Source: Brienomyrus brachyistius (taxonomy: Eukaryota; Chordata; Actinopteri; Osteoglossiformes; Mormyridae). Taken from it: a stretch of 64,000 nt of DNA. Made by a program: the position numbers and the translations under genes. This document shows, in pieces, positions 12,801 to 24,400 of this stretch. Below the pieces are notes generated by a model. It had not been told where the DNA came from, did not search any database, and saw nothing but the letters and a program-made list of their open reading frames with translations. The stretch lies in NCBI RefSeq assembly GCF_023856365.1, contig NC_064550.1, positions 18,105,629-18,169,628 on the forward strand. Direction: 5' to 3'. Within the stretch, counting starts at the first letter, position 1, and the number at the start of each line of letters is the position of its first letter.

Positions 12801-14324
12801 CTGATTCCATATTTTTTAGCAACTTTGTGTGGTGGCATGGTAACGAGATTAACTCTCTTCTCTAAACCCACAGACACATTAGCAAAATGAACGTTGCTCA
12901 TTTTTCAACTGATGAAATGATCTCCAGCAGATGGAGTGCATCTCCTACAGGTCATTCTAGACAACTGCAGTGTCAATAGTGAATTGATCAATGACATGCA
13001 AAAATACCAAAACATACATTGTAAAATCTCTGTAAGGTATATTAGGAATTGCAAGTGGTCAACACAATTCCATTGAATTAATTAAATTTAATTCAAGACC
13101 TTTCCCAAGTTGACTTACTCCAATTGCTTAAACAAGGGTTTAGTGCCAAAATTACCCTTAATGTTGCATCAGTGACGATCTGAATCGGTTACGAACAAAA
13201 CTGCACTTCGACAAAGTTGCAGTCGATGTTACACATAAAAATTCTCATGGAGACAAAAAAAGGTGTTAGGAAGCTGTTGTATAAATAAATTCATTCATTG
13301 TTTTATGTAGCTCGAATGTCCCAAGCAAACCTTTCGGAGGTGGAAGCCAAAAAATGCATTTGGAATGAGAATATAATTGTTACAAATCGTTCAGTGCTCT
13401 TTGTTATCTCTTAGGGATTTTTTTTTCTCGTCAGCTGTTCAGGCAGGCCACCATCCGGCAGCGCACACGTTAAAGACTAGCTGAGCGCGTTTCAATTCTT
13501 CGAGAGCCTCACTGCCCCTGCACTCACACGCAGCGGAAGGCGAGGGATACATTTTGAGTCAGAGATTGGTCCTTTCATTAGCGCAGATTAGCACTTCAGA
13601 GAGCTCCTCCTTTGTAATGGCCATCCCTGTTTATTGTGGCTGGGGGGGGGGGCAGGCAGGTGTGGGGGGGGAGCAGGCAGGTGACGGACTGCTGCCAACA
13701 CTCTTATTCTCAGAACAAAGGGCCGGGAGCTATTGCCACTGTCTCTAGGCTAAATTTTTATGTGCTGTTCCCTCAAAGTGCCATTTAAACAGCTCTTAAT
13801 TACGGATGGCCTGGTCTCTTGCTGCCGTTAATATTTGCAGCCACTTGGATTGTTGGATCAACACTTGTGGCTCATTTGAGCCGTGAGAGTGTGGTGTGGT
13901 GTGTGGCGGGGGGAGTGGCGGGTTACCGTGCTTGTGTTTCGTTTCACAAGCCAACTATGTTGGGATAGAAATGAATGATGTGCACAGAAACTGTCAATAT
14001 GTCAGTTACAGGGTGCGGAGATGTTCTGTGGGCCAGGAAGTTCATGTGTCCTTGTTTGTAGCACCCCCATGAGCACAACTGGAAAAAAAAAGATTTGTAT
14101 GAAAATTTCTTCCTCGATCTCAAGACCCACCATTCATCTTATCCCCAACACTTTGGATTGAAGAGTTGGGTGCCTCTGTGAAAATCACGGCTACTATCGG
14201 TATGCTAACCAATGCTTCTATCATGTAGATTATTATTTCTAGAAATATATGTAGCATTTAGCCTGTAAATAATAATTAACTGTATTCAGACATTGTAATG
14301 CATAGGTTGGTTGAATTGAGTAGG
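6883..14324. other. Long unannotated non-coding stretch
   Basis: About 7.4 kb without a gene or transposon I can support. Short homopolymer runs (C at 9,667-9,679, G near 11,259-11,267, A at 12,207-12,220) and a TTTG run near 7,908-7,930 are present. A weak trace of the fish TTTAG-TGAC-TTT-ATAAAAAGTG repeat lies at 12,060-12,140. A block at 13,750-13,880 (see separate entry) looks more constrained than its surroundings. Confidence 0.45.
13750..13880. promoter_or_regulatory. Candidate conserved non-coding element
   Basis: Low-repeat, balanced-composition sequence with homeodomain-type TTAAT sites (CTCTTAATTACGG and CCGTTAATATTTGC) and no open frame. This is inference from composition and motif texture only; conservation cannot be measured from one sequence. 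Confidence 0.2.
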
Positions 14325-14530
14325 GGTGTTGTGTGGCTTTGTGGGTTTGGACTCTATACCCGTGTTCAGAAGGTCATTGATTCGTATCCTTGGGTCTGCA
14401 GATTGATGACACTGTTGGGCCCTTGAGTGAGACCCTTCAGAGATGCTCTAAGGACTAGCTGACCCTGCCGTTTGATCCTTACTTGAACATCAATTTGGAC
14501 AAGCGGGTCTGCTAAATCAATAATAATAAT
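14325..14530 (+). repeat. tRNA-derived SINE relic
   Basis: The left part resembles a pol III promoter: a box-A-like region near 14,330-14,352 and a box-B-like GATTCGTATCC near 14,379-14,389. Downstream is the typical body (GGGCCCTTGAGTGAGACCCTT, then GCTGACCCTG), ending with ACAAGCGGGTCTGCTAAATC and an AATAAT tail. It shares its layout with the copy at 38,876-39,110. It is a transposed SINE, not a working tRNA. Confidence 0.65.
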
Positions 14531-14730
14531 CAAGGTAGTGTTGTCAAAGGTACTGCTCTGGTGTAGATGATGTCTTGAGAAAAAAGCTCAACCCCACAAC
14601 ATGGTCTGTGCTCTTTAAGTGCTTCACTTTGTTTCACTGAATCTTGGAAGCTGGATGCAGCCCCCACATCCAGGCACAGAATAGCCCAGTGAGCCCGCAT
14701 TGCTGACCAATGAATGGTGTCAGAAAAGTC

Positions 14731-15182
14731 TTCTCAGTTTCTGATTGGAGAATTCTTCTTGGTTTCCGATTGGAGAATTCTTCTCAGTTTCCGATTGGAG
14801 AATTCTTCTCGGTTTCCGATTGGAGAATTCTTCTTAGTTTCCGATTGGAGAATTCTTCTTGGTTTCCGATTGGAGAATTCTTCTCAGTTTCTGATTGGAG
14901 AATTCTTCTTGGTTTCCGATTGGAGAATTCTTCTTGGTTTCCGATTGGAGAATTCTTCTTGGTTTCCGATTGGAGAATTCTTCTCAGTTTCTGATTGGAG
15001 AATTCTTCTTGGTTTCCGATTGGAGAATTCTTCTTAGTTTCCGATTGGAGAATTCTTCTTGGTTTCCGATTGGAGAATTCTTCTCAGTTTCTGATTGGAG
15101 AATTCTTCTTGGTTTCCGATTGGAGAATTCTTCTTGGTTTCCGATTGGAGAATTCTTCTTGGTTTATGATTAGGAGATTCTT
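14731..15182. repeat. 25-bp minisatellite, 17 full units, with higher-order structure
   Basis: Full units run 14,743-15,167 with consensus GATTGGAGAATTCTTCTTGG plus TTTCC. Partial units flank both sides. Every unit has an EcoRI site. Variation is confined to the bases after TTCT (TGG, CAG, CGG, TAG) and to TTTCC/TTTCT. Units 4-9 and 12-17 carry the same variant order, so a 150-bp block repeats at an offset of 200 bp. The unit length is not a multiple of three, so three frames stay open in rotation; the peptides predicted across it are not evidence of a gene. Confidence 0.97.
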
Positions 15183-16152
15183 TTTATTTATTTTTTTTTT
15201 CTGGCGTGATAGAAGCATACAGCATTAGGAGACATTGGGGGGCAGTGGGGTGGGGGCTGTTGCAGTGGGAGTTAAGAGCTCTCTGGGTTGGGTCACCTCT
15301 GAGCATCTGCTCGTCTAATCACTTCTACAAGTAGAAAAAAAGTGCAGAAGAAGCGACATGTGGCGCATTGACTTTGGTGTTGCTGTGGATTTCTATCATA
15401 CTACTAAGTAGAAGTAGGTCTGTCCCTTGGATACAGATCAACCAGCCAATACTGAGATGAGAAACAGATACATCCATGTTTAGCTTGGCTCTGCCTGTCT
15501 CCTCTCCATGCACTTATATAATGATCGCCCTTCAGTTTGAACCTCTACTCGTTTCCTATCTGCTTCCCGTGGACTTTGATGAGAGCTAGAAGCTCTTACT
15601 ATTGTGTCAGGGGCATCTTTAATATCCCTAAAATGTTCTTTAGCCCCCCGCCCCCAAAAAAAAAAAAAAATGTACATACTACATGAATGTGCTCTCATAC
15701 ATTTTCACTGAAATCAGACCCATCTAGTAAAGGCTTCATGCCTCATACATCTCTAATGCTGCTTCTGATTTCTGTTCTATTACTACTAATATTGGTGATA
15801 ATGAATTTAAAATGAACAATTATACTAATTATTATGCTGTTATTTTTTTCCATATGCTTGCTGCAGTTTATTAATGTTATATTTAGATTTCATGCGCTGT
15901 GGTTCTTCGTCTTCCTGAGCAGGATAACCGGTTCTAAGATGGGTATGTATTCGGCTCCCGAGCTGTGTTCTACACAGGATCGAGGAAAACGGCCCTGATC
16001 CGTGTCCCGGATCCTCATTAAGGTTCCTTTTGATCAGACGCTGCAGTACACTGCAAGTAGTAGTTTATACCAATAAAAGCACCTCTTAAGCAAAAGAGAT
16101 TTTTCCTGCCGTGGCCCCATTGCACTGGCTAATATAGAATCAACTTTAAAAT
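15183..16152. other. Unannotated non-coding stretch
   Basis: Contains a T-rich patch immediately after the minisatellite, a 13-14 base A run near 15,657-15,670, and a possible end fragment of the composite repeat (CAGGATAACCGGTTCTAAGATGG near 15,920-15,942). No exon recognised. Confidence 0.4.
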
Positions 16153-16400
16153 TGCATCCTTGTTCTAACTGCATATCCTGCTCAGAAACCTACCCCAGGC
16201 AGTGTAGGGCACAAGGCTGGGGTTCACACTGGACAGGATGCCGGTCCACCACAGGCCACATACATGAGGGGAAATAGGGAGAATAGTTTTAGTAGCCTAA
16301 TTTCATGAACTGTAGGAGGAAACTTGCATTGCTCAGAAAGAACATGCAAACTGCATGTGAGGTTCAAGCCCCTAACGCAGGAGGTTTGAGACAACAGGGC
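16153..16400 (-). repeat. Composite GGCACGGTG...GGATGG repeat, diverged minus-strand copy
   Basis: Read on the minus strand the block order is GTTTGCATGTTCT, TTTCCTCCTACAGTTCATGAA, TTAGGCTAC, GGCCTGTGGTGGACCGGCA, TCCTGTCCAGTGTGAACCCC, CCTGGGGTAGG, CAGGATATGCAGTTAGAA. This matches the layout of the copies at 53,170-53,465 and 59,315-60,080. The frame 16,224-16,601 (minus) overlaps it and is not a gene. Confidence 0.65.
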
Positions 16401-16697
16401 TACCCACAATGCAGCTGTGCCACCGTTATTTTCAGACTCCCAGCTTTTAAGGTCTCTAGCAGAAGCGGCCGTGCTTTTCGTTAATAGCTGTTCTCGGCTC
16501 GGAATGCGATCACTAAGGTCAAGCAGAGCGGCGCATTTGCCAATTCGTGGGACACGGCTGGATGCCACGGGAGATCTGCTTGCGGTTCTTTCTCCCCGCA
16601 TTTAAGGGTTCCACAGTTCACTGCTGCTTTTAAAATGGAATGCAGTGTTTTTTCATGTTTTTGTGTTCTTTATCCATGGCTGTTTGTGTGCGCACGC

Positions 16698-16699
<2 letters not shown>

Positions 16700-16736
<37 letters not shown>

Positions 16737-16753
16737 TGTGTGTGTGTGTGTGT
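16700..16753. repeat. (TG)n microsatellite
   Basis: 54 bases of TG with one TA interruption, preceded by a short CGCACGCG stretch. The valine/cysteine-rich frames through it are artefacts. Confidence 0.95.
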
Positions 16754-17028
16754 CACACCTGCTCACAGAGGATGTTGGGATTTCATTACAAAGATTTTAT
16801 TTTTCTTCGTACATTTCTGAATGGGAGCAATAACTGTTTGCTGTGCCTGATTAGAGTGGCTCAGTGCCTTTGGATCACATAGCTGATGGCTGATGAATCA
16901 CGTTATTTTGTTTTTCTAGTGGAGGTTTAGCTGTTCTTGGTTACGTCGTACCTCGTACCTCTTCTTTGCTTTGAATTCCAGGGTGTGACAGCTCCATTCA
17001 CCTCTATAAGCTTCTGAATTCACCCTTA

Positions 17029-17349
17029 ACACACACACACACACACACCTGTGCTCACATCTTTGTGGGGACTCTCTCAGTTCATTTCTATGAGGAAAAA
17101 CCTTAATCCCAACAATGACAATCTTAACCCCCACCCAGCCCTAACATTATCCATAAGTAACCAAACAAAATACAATACATTTTGCATTTTTGTTTTTTAC
17201 TCTTTTGATTGCATTCACAGATTTGTGTAAAACTGAGGTTATCCCTATGATGAAAGAAGTTTCAAGTTTTGCCACACTTCGGGAACATTTTGATCTCCAA
17301 ATGCAATCTATGCAACCCCCCCCCCCACACACACACACACACACACACA
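17029..17349. repeat. Fish dispersed repeat bounded by two (AC)n tracts
   Basis: Starts with an (AC)n tract (17,029-17,048), then TTTGTGGGGACTCTC followed by a TTCATTTCTATGAGG block, AACCTTAATCCCAACAATGACA, a C/A-rich CCCACCCAGCCCTAAC block and AACCAAACAAAATACAA. It ends in TTGCATTCACAGATTTGTG, further AT-rich sequence and a second C-run/(AC)n tract (17,317-17,349). The GTGGGGACTCTC...CTTCTATG arrangement is common in teleost genomes by my recollection; that identification is from memory, not a search. Confidence 0.5.
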
Positions 17350-18340
17350 GACTTGTTTATGTATCATTAGAGAGACCTCACATTCATTCTTTTAACTTTG
17401 TTTATAATTACTAACTGCACCACAGCTAACATCACTAAAAGGTATAGGCATTTATTTAAAATAAAAAAAAATTACTTTTAGTTCTGCATTTTATTTTTAA
17501 GTTTATCATTTATCCAGATTCACATTCCATTTGTGGACAATATCCATCAAAAAATTCCCTTCGATAACATGTATTCACACACAAAATGCTATAGGACTTT
17601 AATATTTTTTTATCAAATAATACGTCAATATAAATCAAATATTAAATCTTGCAAACTGGTATAATTAATGGCTAAAGTTTATGTAACAGCATCATATCTT
17701 TTCTTTTCCAATGAGCTGTTGCATTCTGCCGCAGTTTTTTTTTCTCCACATAAACGATGACTTTGCCTAGTGTTCCTCGCATTTTTCTTAACTTTACTCT
17801 TTCGACCCCCTTGCATCTTTCATTCCCCGTGATGAAACCACAGCGAATCAGATTGCGCAATCCTCCTCAATGCTGCGTTTCAGCACAATCTCCAGGTTAC
17901 TAGGCTTTACAGCCGATAAACGATTGTCTGCCATTTTGACTTTTGATGGAATGAATAATTTGTCCCCTGAGTAGTTTTAGCAGAAGATGAGATCAGGAGC
18001 CTTTGTGCTGTACCCTCTCTAAATCATGTCTTATCTTCCCTACACTTGTTCTGTTAACTCTCTGTATTGCAGAGGGAGAATTGTTGGACGGGTTTTGCTG
18101 TTCAGATAAACAGTTAGAGGAGGGAAAAAGGTACCTGAATCATGAACAAAAGGATCTTTTTCTTCCCGACATAATGAATGTTTCCAGGGCGAGATGGAGG
18201 AGCAGTGACTGACAAATTAAAAGCTTTGCGTAGGCAGTTTGTAATGTCGCTAGGTGTGGAACGTGACCTTTAGAACGTTACGAAACCTGTTGGCTCTGCC
18301 AGAATGGAAGGTTCTGGAATTAAGAACTGCTGCGATTCTG

Positions 18341-18341
18341 G

Positions 18342-18384
<43 letters not shown>

Positions 18385-18412
18385 TGTGTGTGTGTCTGTG
18401 GGTCTGTGTGTC
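18341..18412. repeat. (TG)n microsatellite with CTG interruptions
   Basis: TG repeats interrupted by TC dinucleotides. Overlapping cysteine/valine-rich frames on both strands are artefacts. Confidence 0.93.
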
Positions 18413-19762
18413 CCCGTGTGTATTTCTCTATTTATGCAAAACTGCATGGTTGGAGGCCATCTGATCCCTTCGATAATAAGCTCGGCGCGTGAACGTTGAG
18501 TTAGAAAAATGCCGGCAAGTTCTTTTAAGCAATGGAGTGGGAGAAAAAAGACAGTCCATCACTTGCAGCTGTTACCAAGCCTGAATTGCTTGAAATTTCT
18601 ATCACTGTCAAGTAGAAATTTTAAAAGGTTTATGCAGGTTTATAAAGGTTTTTTGAAGGTAAACAGCGGAAAAATCTCAGCGTTGCCATTTCATTATAGT
18701 GCACTGGGGCCTGTGTGTTGTGTGGATATGTCACACAAAGCTGACTGCTCTGGGTAATATGGTCATGGGAACTGAGGGCGGAACAAATTGAACTGTAGGC
18801 AGAGAAAAGGAAAATGGGCTATTTCACAGACGTGGACAGCAGTTGCTGCCTGTAGAGTAATGACAAGCGCCGAAATTTTCTGTGACGCGAAAGATGGGCA
18901 GACAGCAGATTTGTATGCTGCGGTACAGAGGTGGAAGCCTGGTGTGTTTTCTCCTTTGCTTTCAAGAACATTTCCTTCCTCGATGTCCCTTCCTAAATCT
19001 CACACACCAAGCATGCCACAATGCCTGTAATCCAACTATGTTCAGAAAAAGAAGAACATAACAATTTTTTTGGCTATTTAATCTTCTCCATCTGTCTGCA
19101 TGTGTGTGTTGGCCTTAGTGAAATACTTCATCTTGCTGGTTTACTGCCGTCAGTATAAAATTACTAACAAAAATTAAAAAAAATAAAAAATTTAATTGTT
19201 CATCTGGTTCCTGGTACGTAGTTTGAGCTAGATTGTATGCCCTGTAGTGCTGATGTCTTTAATTCAGTGGTTTTGGAGACATATTTCTGAAAATTTATTT
19301 ACATATGCTACAACTTTTCCTCTTCCCACTTAACTAGCTATCATATAGCTCGGTATAGAGTCTTGCCCAGGGGTAAAATGGCCAAGCTTTGGGAGCGTAA
19401 TCCTGCTCCCTTTCTTGTGCCAAAATCCACATCCCCTATCGGGAGGCCGGCCTTGTGCCGCATGGCAGGCTTTGCTCTCGCTGTCCAGTGCTGGTCCCCG
19501 CTTTGCTTGAAATGTACGGGAAGTCTTGCAGTTTGTAATGATCTTTAAAATAAGCAGAAGCACAGTACATTTCCCAGAATTTTAAGCAGACGGTGACTGG
19601 CAGTTGACAGGTACGAGCTGTTCGGGCAGAAGTAGGGGAGCAGGCAGCTGGCTGTCTCCCCCCCCCTCATCGCACTGTCCTCTTCAGCTTTGTGTGGGAA
19701 AGCTCAGTGCCACCAATTCCTGAGGACCAAAGGTGAGTGTGGACCTGGCTTGGAGACTCGTG

Positions 19763-19910
19763 TTTCAAATAAAGGCATTAGTACATTTATCAAATATGAT
19801 AGTTTCTTAGTATGATTGGCTTTTCTGACGAGATTATAGTTGACAAAGCTATATGAACATGCACTGGGAATAACATGATGTTGCATTTGCCATCTGCACA
19901 GGTACATTGG
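19763..19910 (+). repeat. Direct repeat, left copy
   Basis: Matches 20,503-20,660 in the same orientation about 740 bp away. Shared blocks are AAGGCATTA / AAAGCATTA, then TCTGACGAGATTATAG / TCTGAGAAGATTATAG, TGACAAAGCT / TTACAAAGCT, CTGGGAATAA in both, and TTTGCCATCTGCACAGGTAC / TTGCCATGGGCACAAGTAC. Divergence is substantial, so the duplication is old or both are copies of one dispersed family. Confidence 0.6.
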
Positions 19911-20502
19911 AAAGCTTCCTGTTGCATATCCCATGAATAAAATGTCATCTTGGCCCATTATTTTATAATTTTGCATATTCGAGAGCCTCTGTAAAGTGCT
20001 GGGCCCATAGTCCCCATGCCCTACTGTACTTCTGCTGGGAGGGAGGTACCCGCAACTCTCACCGTCGTCCCTGTAGCGCTCCCTTCTGGCCGGACAGTGT
20101 AAGTGGCAGGTAGGATGGAGAGGGGGTGAACGTAACCTCATGTAAGTGCTGTTTTCCTGCACTGCTCTTCAAAGGAGAACCGCACACCCATTGACAGTAG
20201 GGGCTAAACCCCCTCCAGGAGAGCGTATCTGAGACAGGGGAAGCTGTTAGCGCTCTCCCTGTCAAAGACGAGAGCGCTGCCTCGCTGCGCCATGGCTCTC
20301 TGACCCGCGGCCGGACCCTGCCCACGAGGGACTCATAGCAAATGTCAACATGGAAGGCTGGGTCTCCCGAACGTGCTCGGGGTGTCGTGGAGACTCCCAC
20401 ACCTTCAGCGGTCACTTTGGATGCTGGGATGTGACTGGAGTACATGTCTAAGGCTGAGCTTTCCAGAGGGAGAATAACCTTGGTCAGAATTCAAGTCACC
20501 TT

Positions 20503-20660
20503 TGTCAAGTAAAAGCATTAACTTATTTATGAGATGGTTATTTTCGGTTTAGGATCAACATTTCTGAGAAGATTATAGCTTACAAAGCTGCTTGGGCAAG
20601 CAAAGAACTCTGGGAATAAAACAACACTTCGCTTGCCATGGGCACAAGTACAGGGACATC
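20503..20660 (+). repeat. Direct repeat, right copy
   Basis: Partner of 19,763-19,910 (see that entry). The 590 bp between the copies includes a GC-rich block (20,160-20,400) with no recognised motif. A pair of diverged LTRs is possible but no TG...CA ends, primer-binding site or polyprotein trace is seen. Confidence 0.6.
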
Positions 20661-20727
20661 AGGGGGGGCTCCTTTTCAGATATTCCATCGCTCCCCCATG
20701 TTTCATCTGACAAGCCTTGTTATTCAA

Positions 20728-20812
20728 GTCATGATGGGACTTGAACCAACAACCATCTGATCACAGGCACAGAGGCATAGCCTCCTTGGATAGAACACAG
20801 TATTAACGTGCG
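20728..20812 (-). repeat. tRNA-derived SINE fragment, minus strand
   Basis: On the minus strand it reads GATCAGATGGTTGTTGG followed by TTCAAGTCCCATC, a good pol III box B, preceded by GGAGGCTATGCCTCTGTGCC. Only the head is present. Confidence 0.5.
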
Positions 20813-20879
20813 ATTATTCTCATTGAGGTGAAGGTCACTAGCTCAGTCGGTACCACTGCGGCTTTTTGGAATTCGTATG

Positions 20880-21176
20880 TACCCCCATATTCCTGTAGGT
20901 ATCCGTCAGGTGCTCCAGCTTCCTCCTTTCATTTAAAAATGCAGTCGGTGTTTTCCCATAGTGTGATTGCGGCCCAGTGACGGATCGGCATCTCGCACAG
21001 GGTGTTCCCCTGCAAAATGCTCTGGGCTTCTTGGAAATATATCCAGGCTCACTCTGGGAGTATATCAGGCTCTACACTGGACAAGCAGCTATGGAAAACG
21101 GATGGATGTACGGATGGATGGATGGATGGATGGATGGATGGATGGATGGATGGATGGATGGATGGATGGATGGATG
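20880..21176 (+). repeat. Composite GGCACGGTG...GGATGG repeat with (GGAT)n tail
   Basis: Plus-strand copy: CAGCTTCCTCC, then a TGATTGCGGCCCAGTGACGG block, ATCGGCATCTCGCACAGGGTG, TTCCCCTGC, CTTCTTGGAAATATATCCAGG and CTGGACAAGCAGCTATGG, leading into AAAACGGATGGATG and a GGAT array from 21,100 to 21,176 with a single TAC interruption. The methionine/aspartate/glycine-rich frames are readings of the array. Confidence 0.75.
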
Positions 21177-21359
21177 CTCTGAAGAAAATAGGCAGTGACT
21201 GCTTATAAACAGTGTAACCTGGCATTCTCAACAGACTGCAACCCTCCACATGAAATGAAACAAAATCAAATGATATCAAAGCATCCTTTATCCTTGCACT
21301 AGTATGAATACAGGTACATTGGAATTCTTCTTTTCACACATCCCACCCTGCTCTCCTTT

Positions 21360-21360
<1 letters not shown>

Positions 21361-21406
<46 letters not shown>
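21361..21406. repeat. (CA)n microsatellite
   Basis: About 46 bases of uninterrupted CA. Confidence 0.95.
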
Positions 21407-24400
21407 CATTATAGAAACCTCACATTGGTTCCTCCTATGTAATAGTAATAGTCTGTATTTCTCCAGCTTGTGTAATATGTTACATGTCAATCATGTGTAC
21501 ATGTACTAAGACTATTCATCGGATTTGTAACATACTTGGTTAAATAAAGTGCTTCTGCTTCTGATATATACTGTATGAGTGAAGCTTGGGGTCTACGCAC
21601 AGAGTCAAGCCATTTATCTGGGCGCCTGGAGCATTTCGGGGTCAGCTCACCCCCCAGGCTGCTTCAGCACGAACTCGCCGGAATGTTCTCCATCTTTCGC
21701 CGGAGGAAGTGTTAATTCTGACCTCCATGCAGGTGTGAGACCTCGTGGGCTGCAGTCGGCATTAACGTGGACGCTGCCGGTCCGCTGCGATAATGAAGGA
21801 AGCCCAGCAATGTCGACGCACCAGCCATTCGGCAAACGTTCGCCACCCTGTACCTTGGTGCACCACCATACCTGCCCTTTCCAAAGCAGCTTAAATTCCA
21901 GGTGATTTAATCTGTACCTGAACATTTTTTTTGCCTGGCTGTTCAACTCCAAGGCCTTTTGGAGACCCACTTTGCCCCGGGGGAACGTAATTTTGTTCAC
22001 GAAAATACTTCATTAGGGCCATATTAACAATCTCAGAAATGTATATGTGACAATTGCTAAATGGGAGTTCATTTTCAGGAACCGCATATCACCAGCAAGA
22101 CATTTGTCACAGACCTAAGCGTGCGGTCCACGATTTAGGCGTTAAATCATACAGAAGGACTCGGACAAGCGCGGTAATCTTACGGTAAACACATTTGCAG
22201 TTAATCCGTAAATATAAGTGGCCCCCAGATAAAAGTAAAGAAAGAAACTGGCCCCAAAATATAAACTCAAGAAGGAAAAAACTACATTAGGTAAGAGGAG
22301 AGAGAGTCACCCCTCTGGCTTAATAATAAATGAGTGATTTGTCTGGAATTTTATTTATGTGTTTCATCCTGGCAGTGTGCTCAGTTCTGTCTGGAGAAGA
22401 GCATATAGATAAACTGTAATGTATACAGAGTAATTTCACTCATGATTGATCACTCATAGTCATTTAAAATCTGTTCGGTTTCCCTATTCAGGGAAGACAG
22501 GTAGTATTATCCTCACGTTGCGTCTGCATGAAAGTGATCTAATGAAAGGTGCTTGGAAGGACTGGGTTGGGGGGCGGGGGGGAGGGTTGGCATAGGGGGT
22601 GGTGATGGGGAGTCGGTAAGGAAGGCATTGATAAGCACACCCCATCCTGCGCTGGGTCTGTGCTCGTCCGCAGGGGGACAGAGGGGATGCTGAACTTCAG
22701 TTTCTTTAAAGCGGCTTGTAATTCGATCTGAGTGGCCGAATTATCCTTGAGAGTTTCACTTTGTTTGTTTATTCAATTTCGCAGATGCCGTCACAGCCCC
22801 TTGTGCGCGATCCGGAGCAAAGTAATCTGGAGAGAGACTTTTAAGTTACACAGATCTCCGGTAATGTGGAAAATAAATGGCTTTGTCCATATGAGTTTTT
22901 CACTCCTTGTTTGCGGTTAAACACGCTGATGGGCCCTGTTCGTTTGGTAAATCGTCATTCAGGGAAGATGTGAAAAGGTCAACACTGAAGCAGAGAGTGC
23001 CACGGCGGTAATGCTTCCCGCCTTGGTGCTGCAGTGGTTTCGGGCGGAACCTCTGCAGCGTTCTAAGCCAACGGAAATTGCTTGGAGCTGCCGTGGCAAA
23101 CTTTTCATCACAGGCATGACTCTAGACAAACGGTTCACCTAAATGGATGAAAGTAAAAGACCTCAGGTTCATCTCTTGGTTCGAGTTCCAAACAGACTGA
23201 GGGTCCATTTGTTGTTTGTGGGGAATGAAAGCACTCGTTTTACATGTAGGATAACTGCTGCCTGATTAAATCTTATTTTTATGTCAAAATCATGACAATT
23301 TCTTGGAAGAGTACTTTGTAACGCATATTTGTACAAAACAATTTCATAATCGCCTTTTAACTCTTTTCATAAATATTCATATCTGAGCATGGTGGCTGAA
23401 AGTTGCCTGATTTAGTAGGGTTTTGCTTTTTTTTCCCTGTTGTCATTGCTGGTTATGAATATTTATGAGTGCTTACAAATGACATTATGTTCTGTGCCAC
23501 TTCTGAAGGGGTTTGCAGTGTTACGTAAAGGACCCTCCAAATGAAGTGTTACCAAATTGGATTAATTTGTTTTGTCTACTGCCGTCATGGAGCAGAAAAG
23601 TGTGTTCGATTCCAGCACCAAGGTGCTCAGCTGTTGTATCAGTTTTTTAAAAATCCAGATGAACGAAACTTGCCCAACACTTCGTATTGGGAAAAAAAAA
23701 TTGCTTTGTTACCGATGTTCTGATCAGTCGAAATACTTACAGCAAATGACTTTGGGCTTTTGTTTGCGAGGACTGGTTATTTTTTAATGATTTTTTTTTT
23801 AATTTAGTCTCTGGCGCAGAGATAAAATAGATTGCGAGATTGTGAATGTCATTCCTAGAAGATGTGAGGAAGAATGTCTGCAGTAGTTTGCAAAATGCAG
23901 TCGGCTCCTGCCGTTTGCCAGAGGAGAGCCAGCTGATTAGAACATTATAAACGTCTTTGTAATGACACCAAGGTGGGCTGCACCCCCTTGCACCTTTTTT
24001 TAAAAAAATACATACAGTCATGTTTTGTAAACCACTCCCCCCTCTTGCAGCTGATTGGTTAACATTCAGCTGCGCCTCCCAATCTTTTTGGTGCTGATTC
24101 TGGTGCTGCTGGACCTAGCCCACTCCTTGAGCCCCATGACCATCCCAAATGTGGTTCGGTGTCAGTCCACCAGCACCTAAGAGGGGGCCTCCTCTGGCTC
24201 ACAGTAACTCTGGCCCCCACCGCCCCGGGCAGGTGGGACTGTCCCCTTCCTAGTGGCAATCCCCCCTCCGCCCATGCTAATGCTAACCTCTTCACGGTTC
24301 GCTGCATAATCATTTGTCCCTTGCATCCTATTCGGGGCATGTTCTGCCTCATACTTCAGACCTCCTGAAATAGGTTTCGGATCACTGGGGCTCTAACTAA

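Noticed and set aside
14743..15167. Regular repeats taken as a CRISPR array
   Set aside because: Units are directly adjacent without unique spacers and the window is a vertebrate genome.
14710..15228. Repetitive peptides in three plus-strand frames (FRLENSS, ISDWRI-like)
   Set aside because: A 25-bp unit rotates the frame, so the same peptide appears in each frame in turn. This is a minisatellite, not a coding array.
19763..20660. Complete LTR retrotransposon bounded by the direct repeats
   Set aside because: No TG...CA ends, primer-binding site, polypurine tract or gag/pol trace between the copies.
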